Shown here: positions 12,736 through 22,677 of the stretch, one piece after another
Position numbering within the stretch: the stretch's first letter is position 1
Layout of the letters: each line of letters opens with the position of its first letter
Assembly (NCBI GenBank): GCA_947044405.1
Contig: CAMRHE010000077.1
Location: 1,736,001 to 1,800,000 of the forward strand
DNA: 64,000 nucleotides
Source: Leptodactylus fallax
Taxonomy: Eukaryota; Chordata; Amphibia; Anura; Leptodactylidae
Reading direction: 5' to 3'
Notes under the pieces: model-generated
What the model was told of the DNA's origin: nothing
The model's database searches: none
The model's input: the letters and a program-made list of their open reading frames with translations, nothing else
Translations under genes and position numbers: made by a program

Positions 12736-12750
12736 GAGAGAGAGAGAGAG
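12736..12750. repeat. Short GA microsatellite
   Basis: An uninterrupted run of alternating G and A, about 15 bases long. It is too short to be unusual. Confidence 0.8.
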
Positions 12751-13225
12751 ACAGAATAGATATAAATACAGAGGTATGTGCGGAGAGAGGTGGAAGCAAA
12801 AGAGAAATGGTGAACAGGCAGGGCGAAGGTATCCACGTAGAGGGATGATGCTGAAAATATCCAGAAACTAGGGAGAAAAAGTATGGAAAGAATAAAATAC
12901 CAGTTATATACTAATGTCATACTGGTTGAGATAACCCTGTTGTCACAGCTAAAGAAGGATCATGCAACAGGACGACCCCCCTGTTATCGGTAACGTAGCA
13001 TCCTATGTATAGATTGGTTGTCCAGACAAAGATCATCTATAATGTAATACAGCAATATTGTTATATTTTTTTTGTTGCTTCCATGGTACCAAGGAAGATG
13101 TTCAATTTATATTAAACTATCCATATTTGTGAATTTTTTTTGTAAGGTTTCTGGAAATTTTGTGAATATTAATTAGAATTGTGCGTCAGGAAAATTTCTC
13201 CAAAAGCTCACCCAAATCGAGAGTA

Positions 13226-14792
13226 CAGTCATGGCCAAAAGTTTTGAGAATGACACAAATATTATATTTTCACATGATCTGCTGCCCTCTGGTTTTTATG
13301 TGTGTTTGTCAGATGTTTTTATCACATACAGAAATAGAATTGTATTCATATTATGAGTAACAGAAGCTTATATTGACAGTTAGAATGAGTTAATGCAGCA
13401 AGTCAATATTTGCAGTGTTGACCCTTCTTCTTCAGGACCTCTGCAATTCTCCCTGGCATGCTCTCAATCAACTTCTGGACCAAATCCTGACTGATAGCAG
13501 TCCATTCTTGCAGAACCAATGCTTTAATTTTGTCTGAATTTGTTGGTTTTTGTTTGTCCGCCCGTCTCTTGATGATTGACCACAAGTTCTCAATGGGATT
13601 AAGATCTGGGGAGTTTCCAGGCCATGGACCCAAAATCTCTATGTTTTGTTCCCTGAGCCATTTAGTTATCACCTTTGCTTTATGGCAAGGTGCTCCATCA
13701 TGCTGGAAAAGGCATTGTTGAGCGCCAAACTGCTCTTGGACGGTTGGGAGAAGTTGCTCTTGGAGGACATTTTGGTACCATTCTTTATTCATGGCTGTGT
13801 TTTTAGGCAAGACTGTGAGAGAGCCGATTCCCTTGGCTGAGAAGCAACCCCACACATGAATGGTTTCAGGATGCTTTACAGTTGGCATGAGACAAGACTG
13901 GTGGTAGCGCTCACCTCTTCTTCTCCGAATAAGCTGTTTTCCAGATGTTCCAAACAATCGAAAAGGGGATTCATCAGAGAAAATGACTTTACCCCAGTCC
14001 TCAGCAGTCCACTCCCTGTACCTTTTGCAGAATATCAGTCTGTCCCTGATGTTTTTTCTGGAGAGAAGTGGCTTCTTTGCTGCCCTCCTTGAGACCAGGC
14101 CTTGCTCCAAGAGTCTCCGCCTCACAGTGCGTGCAGATGCACTCACACCTGCCTGCTGCCATTCCTCAGCAAGCTCTGCACTGCTGGTAGCCCGATCCCG
14201 CAGCTGAAACACTTTTAAGAGACGGTCCTGCCGCTTGCTGGTCTTTCTTGGGCGCCCTGGAGCCTTTTTGGCACCAATGGAACCTCTCTCCTTGAAGTTC
14301 TTGATGATGCGATAGATTGTTGACTGAGGTGCAATCTTTCTAGCTGCAATACTCTTCCCAGTTAGGCCATTTTTGTGCAGTGCAATGATGACTGCACGTG
14401 TTTCTTTAGAGATAACCATGGTTAACAGAAGAGAAACAATGATGGCAAGCACCAGCCTCCTTTTAAAGTGTCCAGTGGTGTCATTCTTACTTAATCATGA
14501 CAGATTGATCTCCAGCCCTGTCCTCATCAACACCCACACCTGTGTTAATGGAGCAATCACTGAAACGATGTTAGGTGGTCCTTTTAAGGCAGGGCTGCAA
14601 TGATGTTGAAATGTGTTTTGGGGGATAAAGTTCATTTTCTAGGCAAATATTGACTTTGCAAGTAATTGCTGTTAAGCTGATCACTCTTTATAACATTCTG
14701 GAGTATATGCAAATTGCCATTAGAAAAACTGAAGCAGTAGACTTTGTAAAAATTAATATTTGTATCATTCTCAAAACTTTTGGCCATGACTG
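13226..14792 (-). mobile_element. Full-length Tc1-like transposon, 1567 bp
   Basis: The element is bounded by TA dinucleotides (13224-13225 and 14793-14794), the standard Tc1/mariner target duplication. Both ends begin CAGTCATGGCCAAAAGTTTT; the outer 28 bases are identical and similarity continues for about 45. An inner inverted pair (AAGTCAATATTTGC at 13400 and its complement at 14643-14656) suggests subterminal repeats of the IR/DR type. One transposase gene lies on the minus strand. I recall this terminal sequence from fish and lamprey Tc1 copies implicated in horizontal transfer, but cannot check it here. It lies antisense within the CDK15 intron. Confidence 0.92.
13403..14419 (-). CDS. 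Tc1-like transposase, apparently intact (DD35E)
   Basis: This 338-residue protein would cut and reinsert the surrounding element. I chose the start giving MVISKETRAV, usual for Tc1 transposases, rather than the ATG 11 codons upstream. The N-terminal third holds paired helix-turn-helix regions (about 1-55 and 65-115) joined by an AT-hook-like APGRPRK at 53-59. The catalytic triad is D149 (FSDES), D241 (QHDGAPCHKA) and E277 ([11 protein letters not shown]). There are 35 residues between D241 and E277, not the 34 of classical Tc1, which fits the DD35E 'Traveler' lineage reported in vertebrates (from memory). The frame has no stop or frameshift and is normal length. Whether it is active is unknown. 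Confidence 0.9.
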   Translation of the reverse strand: MVISKETRAVIIALHKNGLTGKSIAARKIAPQSTIYRIIKNFKERGSIGAKKAPGRPRKTSKRQDRLLKVFQLRDRATSSAELAEEWQQAGVSASARTVRRRLLEQGLVSRRAAKKPLLSRKNIRDRLIFCKRYREWTAEDWGKVIFSDESPFRLFGTSGKQLIRRRRGERYHQSCLMPTVKHPETIHVWGCFSAKGIGSLTVLPKNTAMNKEWYQNVLQEQLLPTVQEQFGAQQCLFQHDGAPCHKAKVITKWLREQNIEILGPWPGNSPDLNPIENLWSIIKRRADKQKPTNSDKIKALVLQEWTAISQDLVQKLIESMPGRIAEVLKKKGQHCKY

Positions 14793-14821
14793 TAGATATT
14801 TCTGTAATGAATTTTCAATTC

Positions 14822-14851
14822 CTATATATATATTATATATATATATATATA
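14822..14851. repeat. TA-rich microsatellite
   Basis: Alternating TA tract with one interruption, just outside the right end of the Tc1 element. Confidence 0.7.
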
Positions 14852-15437
14852 ACATCTTGTTTCCAAATTAGCCCTCCTACAAAAGGAAGAAACCCGCCTT
14901 TCTAGTGTCACTTATCGATAGCTGTTAGTCATGGGGTACCTGTGGTTTGGCTGAATTTTCTTAGTCATTTTTTAAGGCACTCTAATGGTTTGGACATTGA
15001 CTAGGTGTTCTAGTAGCAGTGATCTTATGCCTGGTCATCTAATGTTCAACCATACTATGTAAATTGCATATTTTCCCATGGAGTATTTTCTGCAAAACTC
15101 TGTAGTCCTCTGTAGATCTAGTCCTCTCCAAGAGCTTTCCACTTGTTTGTGTAGAATATTTTCCTGCAGTTTTGAGAGGAATGAAAGAGATGCACAATGG
15201 GGCAGGCTTACTATTTAAAATGGCCAGAATTTTGGTAGCTTGGCCCAGAGAACAGGTGTACATCCTTTACATCACATTTAATATTAATTGGTATAGACCT
15301 TTTTGCACCTTGCTTGACAAGGGGTGTGGCTGAGAGGTAGTCATCTAGTTGTGGGGCAGTCCTAGTTAGTGACTGACAGCTCTCCATATATAACTATATA
15401 TACAGAGATAGCTGTCAATCATTGATAGGAATAATAT

Positions 15438-15636
15438 TGCACACCCCACTTTTCAGTTTTTAATTTTTTACAAAACTTTAAAATAACCAATAAATTTCGT
15501 TCCACTTCACGATTGTGTCCCACTTATTGTTGATTCTTCACCAAAAAATTTAAATTTTATATCTTTATGTTTGAAGCCTGAAATGTGGCAAAAGGTTGAA
15601 AAGTTCAAGGGGGCCGAATACTTTCGCAAGGCACTG
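15438..15636. mobile_element. Truncated Tc1-like terminal repeat
   Basis: The right end reads GAATACTTTCGCAAGGCACTG followed by TA, a terminus known from a common vertebrate Tc1 family. Upstream text such as AATAAATTTCGTTCCACTTC and GAAGCCTGAAATGTGGC belongs to the long terminal repeat of that family as I remember it. There is no transposase and no left end, so it is a solo terminal fragment. It directly abuts the repeat end at 15639. Confidence 0.75.
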
Positions 15637-15638
15637 TA

Positions 15639-15691
15639 GGTCGGATTCGTGGCGGACGGAGTGCTGCCGCAAGTGTTAACCCACCCTAACC
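15639..15691. repeat. GGGTGGGTTxACACTTGCG repeat, right end
   Basis: Read on the minus strand this begins TTAGGGTGGGTTAACACTTG and continues CTCCGTCCGCCACGAATCC. It matches the end at 10311 (GTCCGTCCGCCGCAAATCC) over about 45 bases with several differences. Confidence 0.5.
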
Positions 15692-15719
15692 AGTTACAGA
15701 CACTTTAGATGATGCTGGG

Positions 15720-15945
15720 CTATGGTCTGTGAGCCCAGCGATGACGGTAGGCGGTAAGGCCCACCCTTCTGACAGTGGGGAGATATCGGTGCCGAAACTA
15801 ACGAATTTAGCGCACTGTCGGCTTTCTAGCGGTATATAATACCGCACATTGATGAAGACTTGAAAATTCCTCTTTGAATGAATAATGTCCCTGTGTACCC
15901 CCTTAAATAGTGCCCTTTATTAATAATACCCCATGTGTTTCCCAA
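15720..15945. repeat. Relic related to 40310-40760
   Basis: GATATCGGTGCCGAAACTAAC here and GATATCGGTAACCGAAACTA near 40675 belong to the same repeat, preceded in both by a TCTGACAGTG motif. The right part is a degenerate array of CCC(C)TTAAATAGTGCCC-type units. Confidence 0.4.
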
Positions 15946-16277
15946 TTAAAGGGGTTTTCCAGGTCAAGAATAAAAAAAAATGAGTGGGATTCCAACACCT
16001 GGGACGCTCACTGATCAGCTGTTTGAAGGGACTGTGGCACTTGTGTAGGCACCATGACCATAGTGGCCATGTGATGCAACTACAGCCTCATCCTATACAC
16101 GTCTATGTGACAAGACTGTAATTACATTGTAGGGTCACTATAAAACAGACAGCGTACAATGTGAACAGACCATGGCCATGGCCTCTTCAATCGGGGGGGG
16201 GGGTTCCACTGATCTCTTATTGATGATCTATCTTGAGGATAGATCATCAATAAAAATGATCTGGAAAGCCCCTTTAA
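15946..16277. repeat. TTAA-flanked T2-like MITE
   Basis: It begins TTAAAGGGGTTTTCCAGG and ends CTGGAAAGCCCCTTTAA, about 17 bp of clear terminal inverted repeat. Near the right end GATAGATCATCAATA and its inverse TATTGATGATCTATC overlap as a small palindrome. The internal text GATCAGCTGTTTGAAGGGAC recurs inverted in 37784-38091. Confidence 0.7.
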
Positions 16278-16284
16278 TAAAGTC

Positions 16285-17060
16285 CAAGTGCCACCTTAAT
16301 TAAGTTAATTGCCCCCTTATATTATGCCCCCGGCATAAATACAGCCGACCTCCTAATGACTCCATATATAAATGATGCCCCCTTCTATTCACAATGGCCC
16401 CTTATATAAATGATCCCTTATGTTCATAATGAGCCCTTATATGAATGTTCCTTCCCTTTACAGCCATAATGCCTCATAATTACCCTTTATATTAAAGAGA
16501 TTGTCCAGGACAACTTTTTTTTTTATATTAGGCCGGGGAAGGTGAAAATTAAAAAAAAAAAAAAACATACTCACCTGTCACCGGTGCTCCGGTGTCTCCC
16601 AGCACAGTCCGGTCCTGCTGCCTTGGTGTTTACATGAATCATAAGTCCTCATCGCACTGTGACGTCCTGTGTCCCTTTCCTTTGGCCGATGATTGGCCTT
16701 AGCAGTCATGTGCGGCAGGGACTTCCCTCGGAAGAAAACACTGGAGCAGCAGAACTGGACCACGATGGGAGAAACCACAGCAGCGGGGACAGGTGAGTGT
16801 TTGTTTTTTTTTTCACCTTCCCTGGCCTAATATAAAAAAATGGTTATCCTGGACAACCCCTTTAATGATTCCCACTTTTATAACCATAATGACCCATAAT
16901 TACCCTTTATATAAATGATTTCCCTCTTTATAGCCAAAATGCCTCATAATTACCCTTTTATATAAAATACCCTCTTTATAGCTATTATGCCCCTTAATTA
17001 CCCTTTATATAAATGAATCCCCCTTTTATAGCAATAATGCCCCTTATTTACCCCTACTCT
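16285..17060. repeat. Roughly 55-bp minisatellite interrupted by a MITE
   Basis: Degenerate tandem units carry TAATTACCCTTTATAT and CATAATGCC(C)CATAAT. Units occur both before 16492 and after 16865, so the MITE between them inserted into an existing array. Variants at 17000-17060 (CCCCTTATTTACCCC) show drift along the array. Confidence 0.65.
16492..16865. mobile_element. T2-like MITE inside the minisatellite
   Basis: The left end is TTAAAGAGATTGTCCAGGAC and the right end on the minus strand TTAAAGGGGTTGTCCAGGAT. Similarity extends inward: TTTTTATATTAGGCCGGGGAA on the left mirrors CCCTGGCCTAATATAAAAA on the right. The middle includes a TACTCACCTGTC segment and its inverse GACAGGTGAGT. It has no coding capacity. 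Confidence 0.75.
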
Positions 17061-17640
17061 TGAAAAAATAAAAAAGTTGTACTCACCTGCCTGTGATCCT
17101 TTGAAGACGGGAATGGAGCAGCCGCCTCCTCTTCTTAAGCCGCTCTCTATGCGCTGTATTCATGCATGGGATGTTTATGTCTCAGCACAGGAGGCGCTAT
17201 TCTGTGACATCATAGCGCCCGCCTGTGCTGAGAAGCAGACATCTTGTCTGTTCTCTTGGCATCTTGTAAATCGCAAGCCAATTCAGGCTTACAAGATAAC
17301 ACATCAGCAGGATGCATTTTAACTAGATTGGTGTCCTGGAGATACCGATCTAGTTAAAATTACAGCAAGTATTAATGATGGCCCCAGGGTGGACACCCAC
17401 AGTCAGTGGGCCCCGGGGCTGTCGCCCCCAGAAAGCTACATCTATGTCCTTAATATTCGGCTCACGGAGGCTGAAGAGGAGAGGCCGCAAGCAAGATTGG
17501 GGAGAAGTAAGGGAATAGGGGCCGTTACTGGACCTCCACTGCCTATAATAAAAGTAGTTGAGGTCCGGTAGGGCCCCCTAAAGGCACAGGGCCCACCGGG
17601 TGATTCACTGGTACCCAACTGGGGCAGTCTGACTCTGTGT
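17061..17640. repeat. Composite repeat relics
   Basis: This holds a TACTCACCTGCC segment like those at 4545, 16568 and 46500, and a GGGCCCACCGGGTGATTCA segment. The direct/inverted pair AACTAGATTGG (17321) and CCGATCTAGTTA (17346) forms a short hairpin. No gene is visible; open frames have no recognisable domains. Confidence 0.35.
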
Positions 17641-17699
17641 CTGGCCTTATGATTTGGTGGTTTTTGCTTTACTTGAAGCTATATAGCACCATTTTTAAA

Positions 17700-17990
17700 C
17701 TAGTATTTGGCTACAAAGGAGGGGATTTACTATTCCCTCTACACCAGTAAACTGGTATAGATAGTAACAGTTGTGGTAATCTTTGGCACATAACTTATTT
17801 TGTGTGAAAGATGCGACACACTATGCCCTCTTTTTACAAAAGTGGGCATAGTTGGGCGGAGGCACCTCAATCTGCCAAATTTACAATAATTCATGTCAGA
17901 AAACTGGGTGAATTTATAGGAAATATACTCCAGTTCCTGACAGGAATGGTGTACAGAATGCCAGCCTTAATAAATTCACCACAAAGTCTT
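17700..17990. repeat. GGGATTTACTA-type repeat relic
   Basis: GGGGATTTACTATTCCC, AAAAGTGGGCATAGTTGGG and AATTTACAATAATTCATG recall the elements at 32084-32446 and 61130-61480. It is diverged and its ends are unclear. 17991-18245 shows nothing I recognise. Confidence 0.35.
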
Positions 17991-18245
17991 TACCTGTTAT
18001 ATAGTACATGAGTTGGCACAGTACTATACAAAACAGTACAGTGTTGATACTCCATAGCTTAGAGGGAACGCGACCAGTAGAATGGTTTCCAGTTGGCAGT
18101 TCTTCCCCTGTGATATGCCTCATATGTCAGTTTTGTCTCGCATCTGTCTAGTTGCAGCTGTATATATCCATACAATATTACCAGTATATGCAACAATGAA
18201 TATATAAGTAATATCCGGGAAAAGGTCTCAGTTCCAAATTCAAAG

Positions 18246-18370
18246 CCTACTGTGACATCACTGTGTGTATTTTTCCTGTACTGTGACATCACTGGTGTAT
18301 TATCCCGATACTGTTACATCACTGTATTCATTGTCTGTACTGTAGTCATTATGTGTGTTATCCCGGTGTG
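18246..18370. repeat. Short minisatellite with TGTGACATCACTG
   Basis: About three units of roughly 45 bp contain CTGTGACATCACTG, then GTGTATTxTxCC and TGTACTG. The core is the reverse complement of the CAGTGATGTCACA-type motif in the array at 29640-30215. Confidence 0.6.
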
Positions 18371-18740
18371 TAAAGGAGACCAAATAATAATACACTTTAC
18401 AAGTTCTGAACTTGCTGCTTAAGGTAGTCATGGTAGTGTGGGGCCATATTACAAGTTTTGTTATGGTTACCCATGGTTACTTGTTATGTCCCTGCTTGGA
18501 CCCTCACAGAATTGATATTTTAAGTCCTGGAAAAACCATTTAACATCCTCGTCTTATAAAATGCTCTTTATAACTCATAATTGTTAGTTTTTCCCATCTC
18601 TATTCTTGATATTTACATTTAGATGATTCTATTATCACACTCATTTTATGATTGCAAATTATACATTATATACATAATAATTCTACCAGAGAAAATATAC
18701 TTTCCTTTGAATTGTGAGAGAAATTTCTACATGTGTGTGA

Positions 18741-19440
18741 GAAGCGTTTATGGTGATTGCCCAGATAACCGTTTGGAGGAGGTGTATGATAATATATAAG
18801 GGCTTGAAAGAGCTCATATCGGGACCGCCAGTATCAGAGCGGTCACGCTGTGAAAACTTCTGCTGACATCTTGAAAAAGAATGGTTTTAACTGCTAAATT
18901 AGAACTTATTATTAGCCCCTGATGAATCTGTTGGAGGAAACGCGTTGGAAAGATATTGGCTAAGTAGGATAGTCAGTTTATAGTAATAGTTGCAGTATTG
19001 ATGCAATAATTGCCTTTTAGAGGGAACCTGTAGTCTTCTGAGTCCTGTTGGCGTGGCATTAGGCCAGTAGCCTCAGGATATAGGAGTATACAGTATTCCT
19101 TAAGTTAATATAGCAGATGTATTATGGGCAATTGTTTCAATCTGTATACTGGCTTTTTGTATGGATGCAGTTTAGATAGACTCTATATGATAGACATCAC
19201 AGTATCAGTATCTGTATAGGGCTATTTGGGGTGTGACCGAATGGTTTCAGATATATACTTAAACATGGATCTGCACCATACAATTGTTATTATATTTATT
19301 TAGTCGCTCTGAGGGAGTGGTGTTAGTGGATTTTTCATCTTTATTTAGCCCTAATTGGGGATTTAGGGTCCTCTATTATTTTTTATAATAATATTAATAA
19401 AAGTTCAGTTTTATGTTTTATGGATTAGGTGTCCCTAATA
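18741..19440. repeat. Unclassified interspersed repeat
   Basis: The segment contains CCTGATGAATCTGTTGGAGG and GAAACGCGTTGG, a phrase common in anuran repeats, and near its right end AATAAAAGTTCAG. Related GATGAAG phrasing appears at 45418. I cannot assign a class; an LTR or other retroelement remnant is possible. Confidence 0.3.
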
Positions 19441-19689
19441 CATGTTTCTGTGAATTAACTTTCTACAAGTTTTTTTTACCTTCATTAGTAACAGTTGTGT
19501 TTTAGTTGCCCATTCTTGTTTTATAAGAAGACAGTCACAGTCCTTGGGGAAATATTACAACATATGTTATTTCATGGAAATGTCATAGGACAAAAAAAAT
19601 AATAAAAAAGACAGTGTGAATTAAGTTACAAGCAAATAGTATGCAAGGCTTATGTTGCATGACTTGGACATAACAGGGGCCATTAAAAT

Positions 19690-20035
19690 GGATTTTTTTA
19701 CCACCTCTACCACCTCCAGTTCTTTGTATCTTCTATTAAGTGCCGCTCCACTGATTCTGGCACAGTTGGGATTTTTTCTCTAGGCCTGAGAAATCAGTAG
19801 TTTTGGTGCTTGATATGCTAATTAGGCTCTCTATTGTCAAGTGGGTTGTCTCAGGCAGGAGAAAATAAGGGGGTGTGACTCAGAGCTCTGTGACATAGTC
19901 CAATCAGAGTTGGAGATTTCTGTATCACACTCCTTGAGACACTAATTATATCAGGCTACAAAACTAGGGGATAGGGGACAGAATTTTTTTTTTTAACTGT
20001 GCCAGAATCAGTGGAACAGTGGTGGTGCTAAAGTC
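19690..20035. repeat. MITE-like inverted repeat
   Basis: Arms of about 29 bp (19738-19766, including CCACTGATTCTGGCACAGTT, and 19995-20023, its complement with few mismatches) enclose about 230 bases. CTACCACCTCCA outside the left arm and GGTGGTGCTAAAG outside the right extend the symmetry. Confidence 0.55.
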
Positions 20036-20048
20036 CTCTTTAAAATGA

Positions 20049-20099
20049 GTCTACCACCACCAAATCACTTCTAAACTACATATATTGGTGGTGGTAGAC
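20049..20099. repeat. Perfect 15-bp hairpin within a TTTAAA-flanked mini-MITE
   Basis: GTCTACCACCACCAA at 20049-20063 pairs perfectly with TTGGTGGTGGTAGAC at 20085-20099 around a 21-base loop. The flanks CTTTAAAATGA and CCCTTTAAAA indicate a tiny TTAA-type foldback next to the previous element. Confidence 0.65.
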
Positions 20100-20559
20100 T
20101 CCCTTTAAAAATTCTGTGTACAACTCAAACCTAATGGAACTTTTTCATATTTTCGTGTAACATTTTCACCTAATGTTCTTCTTTTTGATACTTTGTTCAC
20201 AATAAAAATTAAAAATGAAATAATAGATTAAATCTGCACGTACACGTAACTCTTGTCTAAATCATTGTATTCCTGTGAATTACTTAATGCCTACAAAGGT
20301 CTGTGTAGCACTTGTATACGGAGGAGCAACAGGAACCCAAGAGTCACATGTGGTTATGATAATAATGATGTATTCCCAGAGCTATTGTTAATTTTAATGG
20401 TCTACTGTGAACATTTAATCCTGATGCGCTTATTTGGTAACCCAATTTGGCTTCAGTTGGATGGAGGGCCACTCCGAAGGTCTGTGTTAACTGAGATTCA
20501 TTGTGCTGATAAGGGGATAGATACAGTAACAGCTAGATAGGGCACCATTTGGAGATAAG

Positions 20560-21030
20560 TGATCTCTTAATTAAGACGGTGAGCTTCCAGAGAAGAAAAT
20601 ACACAGTATAGGAAACAGCAAGTGAAATAAAGCCACTAAGCACATAAGATAAAAAATAGAAGATGAAGAGAGTGTGAAAGACACAGAAGATGCCTACGCT
20701 CTCCGGCAATTTCTTATTAACTCTGAATCTGACAGTCTAATTACCTCAGGAGCCTCGTGCTCGGAATAAATAAATATGCAAGTGACTGCTGAGAATGGGG
20801 AGATGGGAGATTAACCGCCTCGACAGGCAGACAGGGAGAAGAGTTTATTCTCAGATTGCATCTGCACAGTCTTCTAATATCTCCTCCAGCTTAATGAGCT
20901 GCCGCCACTGTACACAAGTTCTGGGCTGAACTGATTTTCACTTTATAAAGTTTACTGCTCATCGCTACATCCATAGAAACGCGACTGCCAAGTAGATCTC
21001 CTCCTGTCGGTAAACTTTAACCCTTTCAAG
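20560..21030. other. Block that looks free of repeats, candidate conserved non-coding element
   Basis: About 470 bases lacking any repeat signature seen elsewhere in the window. They include TCTAATTACCTCAGGAGC, AATAAATATGCAAGTGAC (near an octamer site) and CTTAATGAGCTGCCGCC. The homeodomain-like TAATTA and TTAATGA sites and the position deep in a long intron would suit an enhancer. This is inference; conservation cannot be judged here. Confidence 0.25.
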
Positions 21031-21110
21031 CAAGCTACTGTTTAGATACGTTCGGCTTTGAATACTGTTTTACAGTTCAGAGATTGAAATAGTATATCAC
21101 CTAGTTATGC

Positions 21111-21299
21111 TAGGCTCACACTAGCGTTCGGGTTTCCCCTATCTACTTAAAATGCAGTTACCTGTGGAAACTTGCAGACCCTATAGACTATAATGGGGTC
21201 CACCGGGTTTCCGCCCGAAATCGGCAGAGAGAAAAGTCCTGCTCCGCATATTTTAAGTGGAATGGGTTGTGGATTCCCTGAACGCTAGTGTGAACCTAA
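21111..21299. mobile_element. Harbinger-type MITE, 189 bp
   Basis: The ends are TAGGCTCACACTAGCGTTCG and, on the minus strand, TTAGGTTCACACTAGCGTTC. TWA-like flanks suit PIF/Harbinger. The middle (GGGTTTCCGCCCGAAATC, GAGAGAAAAGTCCTGC) is shared with 56038-56290. Confidence 0.7.
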
Positions 21300-21570
21300 T
21301 GTTATCTCTGCTAGTTGTTATTGGGAACAGTGGACAAGACTGTCAGCAGACACACTTATAGCTCAGTCTCCTATGATGTGTTACCCTATATTATATTACT
21401 GTATATTACCAACAGAAATTCTTTTAGTTTTGCTGAATGAAAATGACCAAAGCAGGCTGTATTCAGAGAATAATTCTGCAGTCAGCAGAATTGTGAATTC
21501 AGCTCTCTGTTGTATTACTGAAAGTAAATCAGGATCAATTCAAGATAAGTAATGCAGTGTATTTATAAAG

Positions 21571-21778
21571 TAATGCTAGGTTCACACTAGCGGAAGGCTC
21601 TCTGTCGTTCAGGTCCATTGGAGGATCCGAACGACAGAGAGCCTGTCCGCTATTACAGCGGCAGACTCCACTGACTATAATGGAGTCCACTGGGTGTGAG
21701 AAAAAAGTCCTCCTTGCAGGTCTCTGCAACAGAGTCTCCAATGGAGACTCTAACACACATGTGAACACACTCTCTAAG
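21571..21778. mobile_element. Harbinger-type MITE with strong internal hairpin
   Basis: It begins TGCTAGGTTCACACTAGCGG; the right end is decayed (CATGTGAACACACTCTCTAA). Inside, GGCTCTCTGTCGTTC pairs perfectly with GAACGACAGAGAGCC across a short spacer, a stem of 15 bp or more. Confidence 0.55.
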
Positions 21779-22249
21779 GCTGTGTGCTAGGATGATTCAT
21801 TACAGAAATCACAGAAAGAAAGATGGCAGTAAAAATATAACTTTTATTATCACAAGAAAAAAAGAAATATCTAGGTCTTTAAAAGAAAAAATGAGTAAAC
21901 ATGGGCCTAGTTGCCCATATATCCAGGGACCATTTTAATCACACTGTGCCAGGGACAATAGCTACAAGTGTACATGCAAGTAGTCAGGACGTCTTCATTG
22001 CAGACGTAATCAACAAAGTTGTACATACTAATGGAATATGCTGCATTATTTTGTCCAGGAAAATACTGGGCTACATGATGGAAACCTAATGGAGCTCAGT
22101 ATAGTGAATGGAATCAGTCAGACGCCTTTCCTGTTCATTGCTCTGCACCTAAAACAGACCATATCTACAGAAATAATAATGACAAATGCTACATATAAAC
22201 TGTTAAATTGTGGGCAAAGGTGACTGAACCATACAGGGCCATATAGTTT

Positions 22250-22600
22250 TGTGCAAATGTTCAGTGGTGGTCAGGGTTGTTTTATCATATTGTTGGGCCC
22301 CCCATCACTAGCATTTAGAAATATCTGACCTGCTCAAATTATAATGCCTCCTCGATGGTCCCCACATAGTATATTATCCCTTATGGGCCCTCACACAGTA
22401 TAATGCCTCCCTAGTGGCCCCATACAATATAATGCCCATCATACAGTCAGATGTACTATCATGCATCAAACTTTAACCAGGACAGCAAATGCAGGACTGC
22501 TCTGCTGTTCCAAGGGGGCCCCCGCTACATAGACCCTGGTGCAAGTGCACTATTGGCCCTATGGTTAAAGTGGCCCTGGTGGCGGTACATTTATCTTCCA
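22250..22600. repeat. hAT-like relic, copy A
   Basis: It matches 43975-44385 in order: CCATCACTA, ATCTGACCTGC, tandem units such as CACACAGTATAATGCCTCCC, then AGCAAATGCAGGACTG, AAGGGGGCCCCCGCTAC and CCCTATGGTTAAAGTGGCCCTG. The right end CGG/TGGCCCTG is the complement of a CAGGGCC terminus. No transposase is present. Confidence 0.55.
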
Positions 22601-22677
22601 TCCCACTGGAATTTCAGGCAATGTTCGCCTGCAGTAGTCTAGAAAATAAGAAAAAAGAGAAATGTGTCATCACGCAA

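Noticed and set aside
18741..19440. Possible LTR with TATA-like and AATAAA motifs
   Set aside because: No second LTR, primer-binding site or target duplication is visible, so the class stays open.
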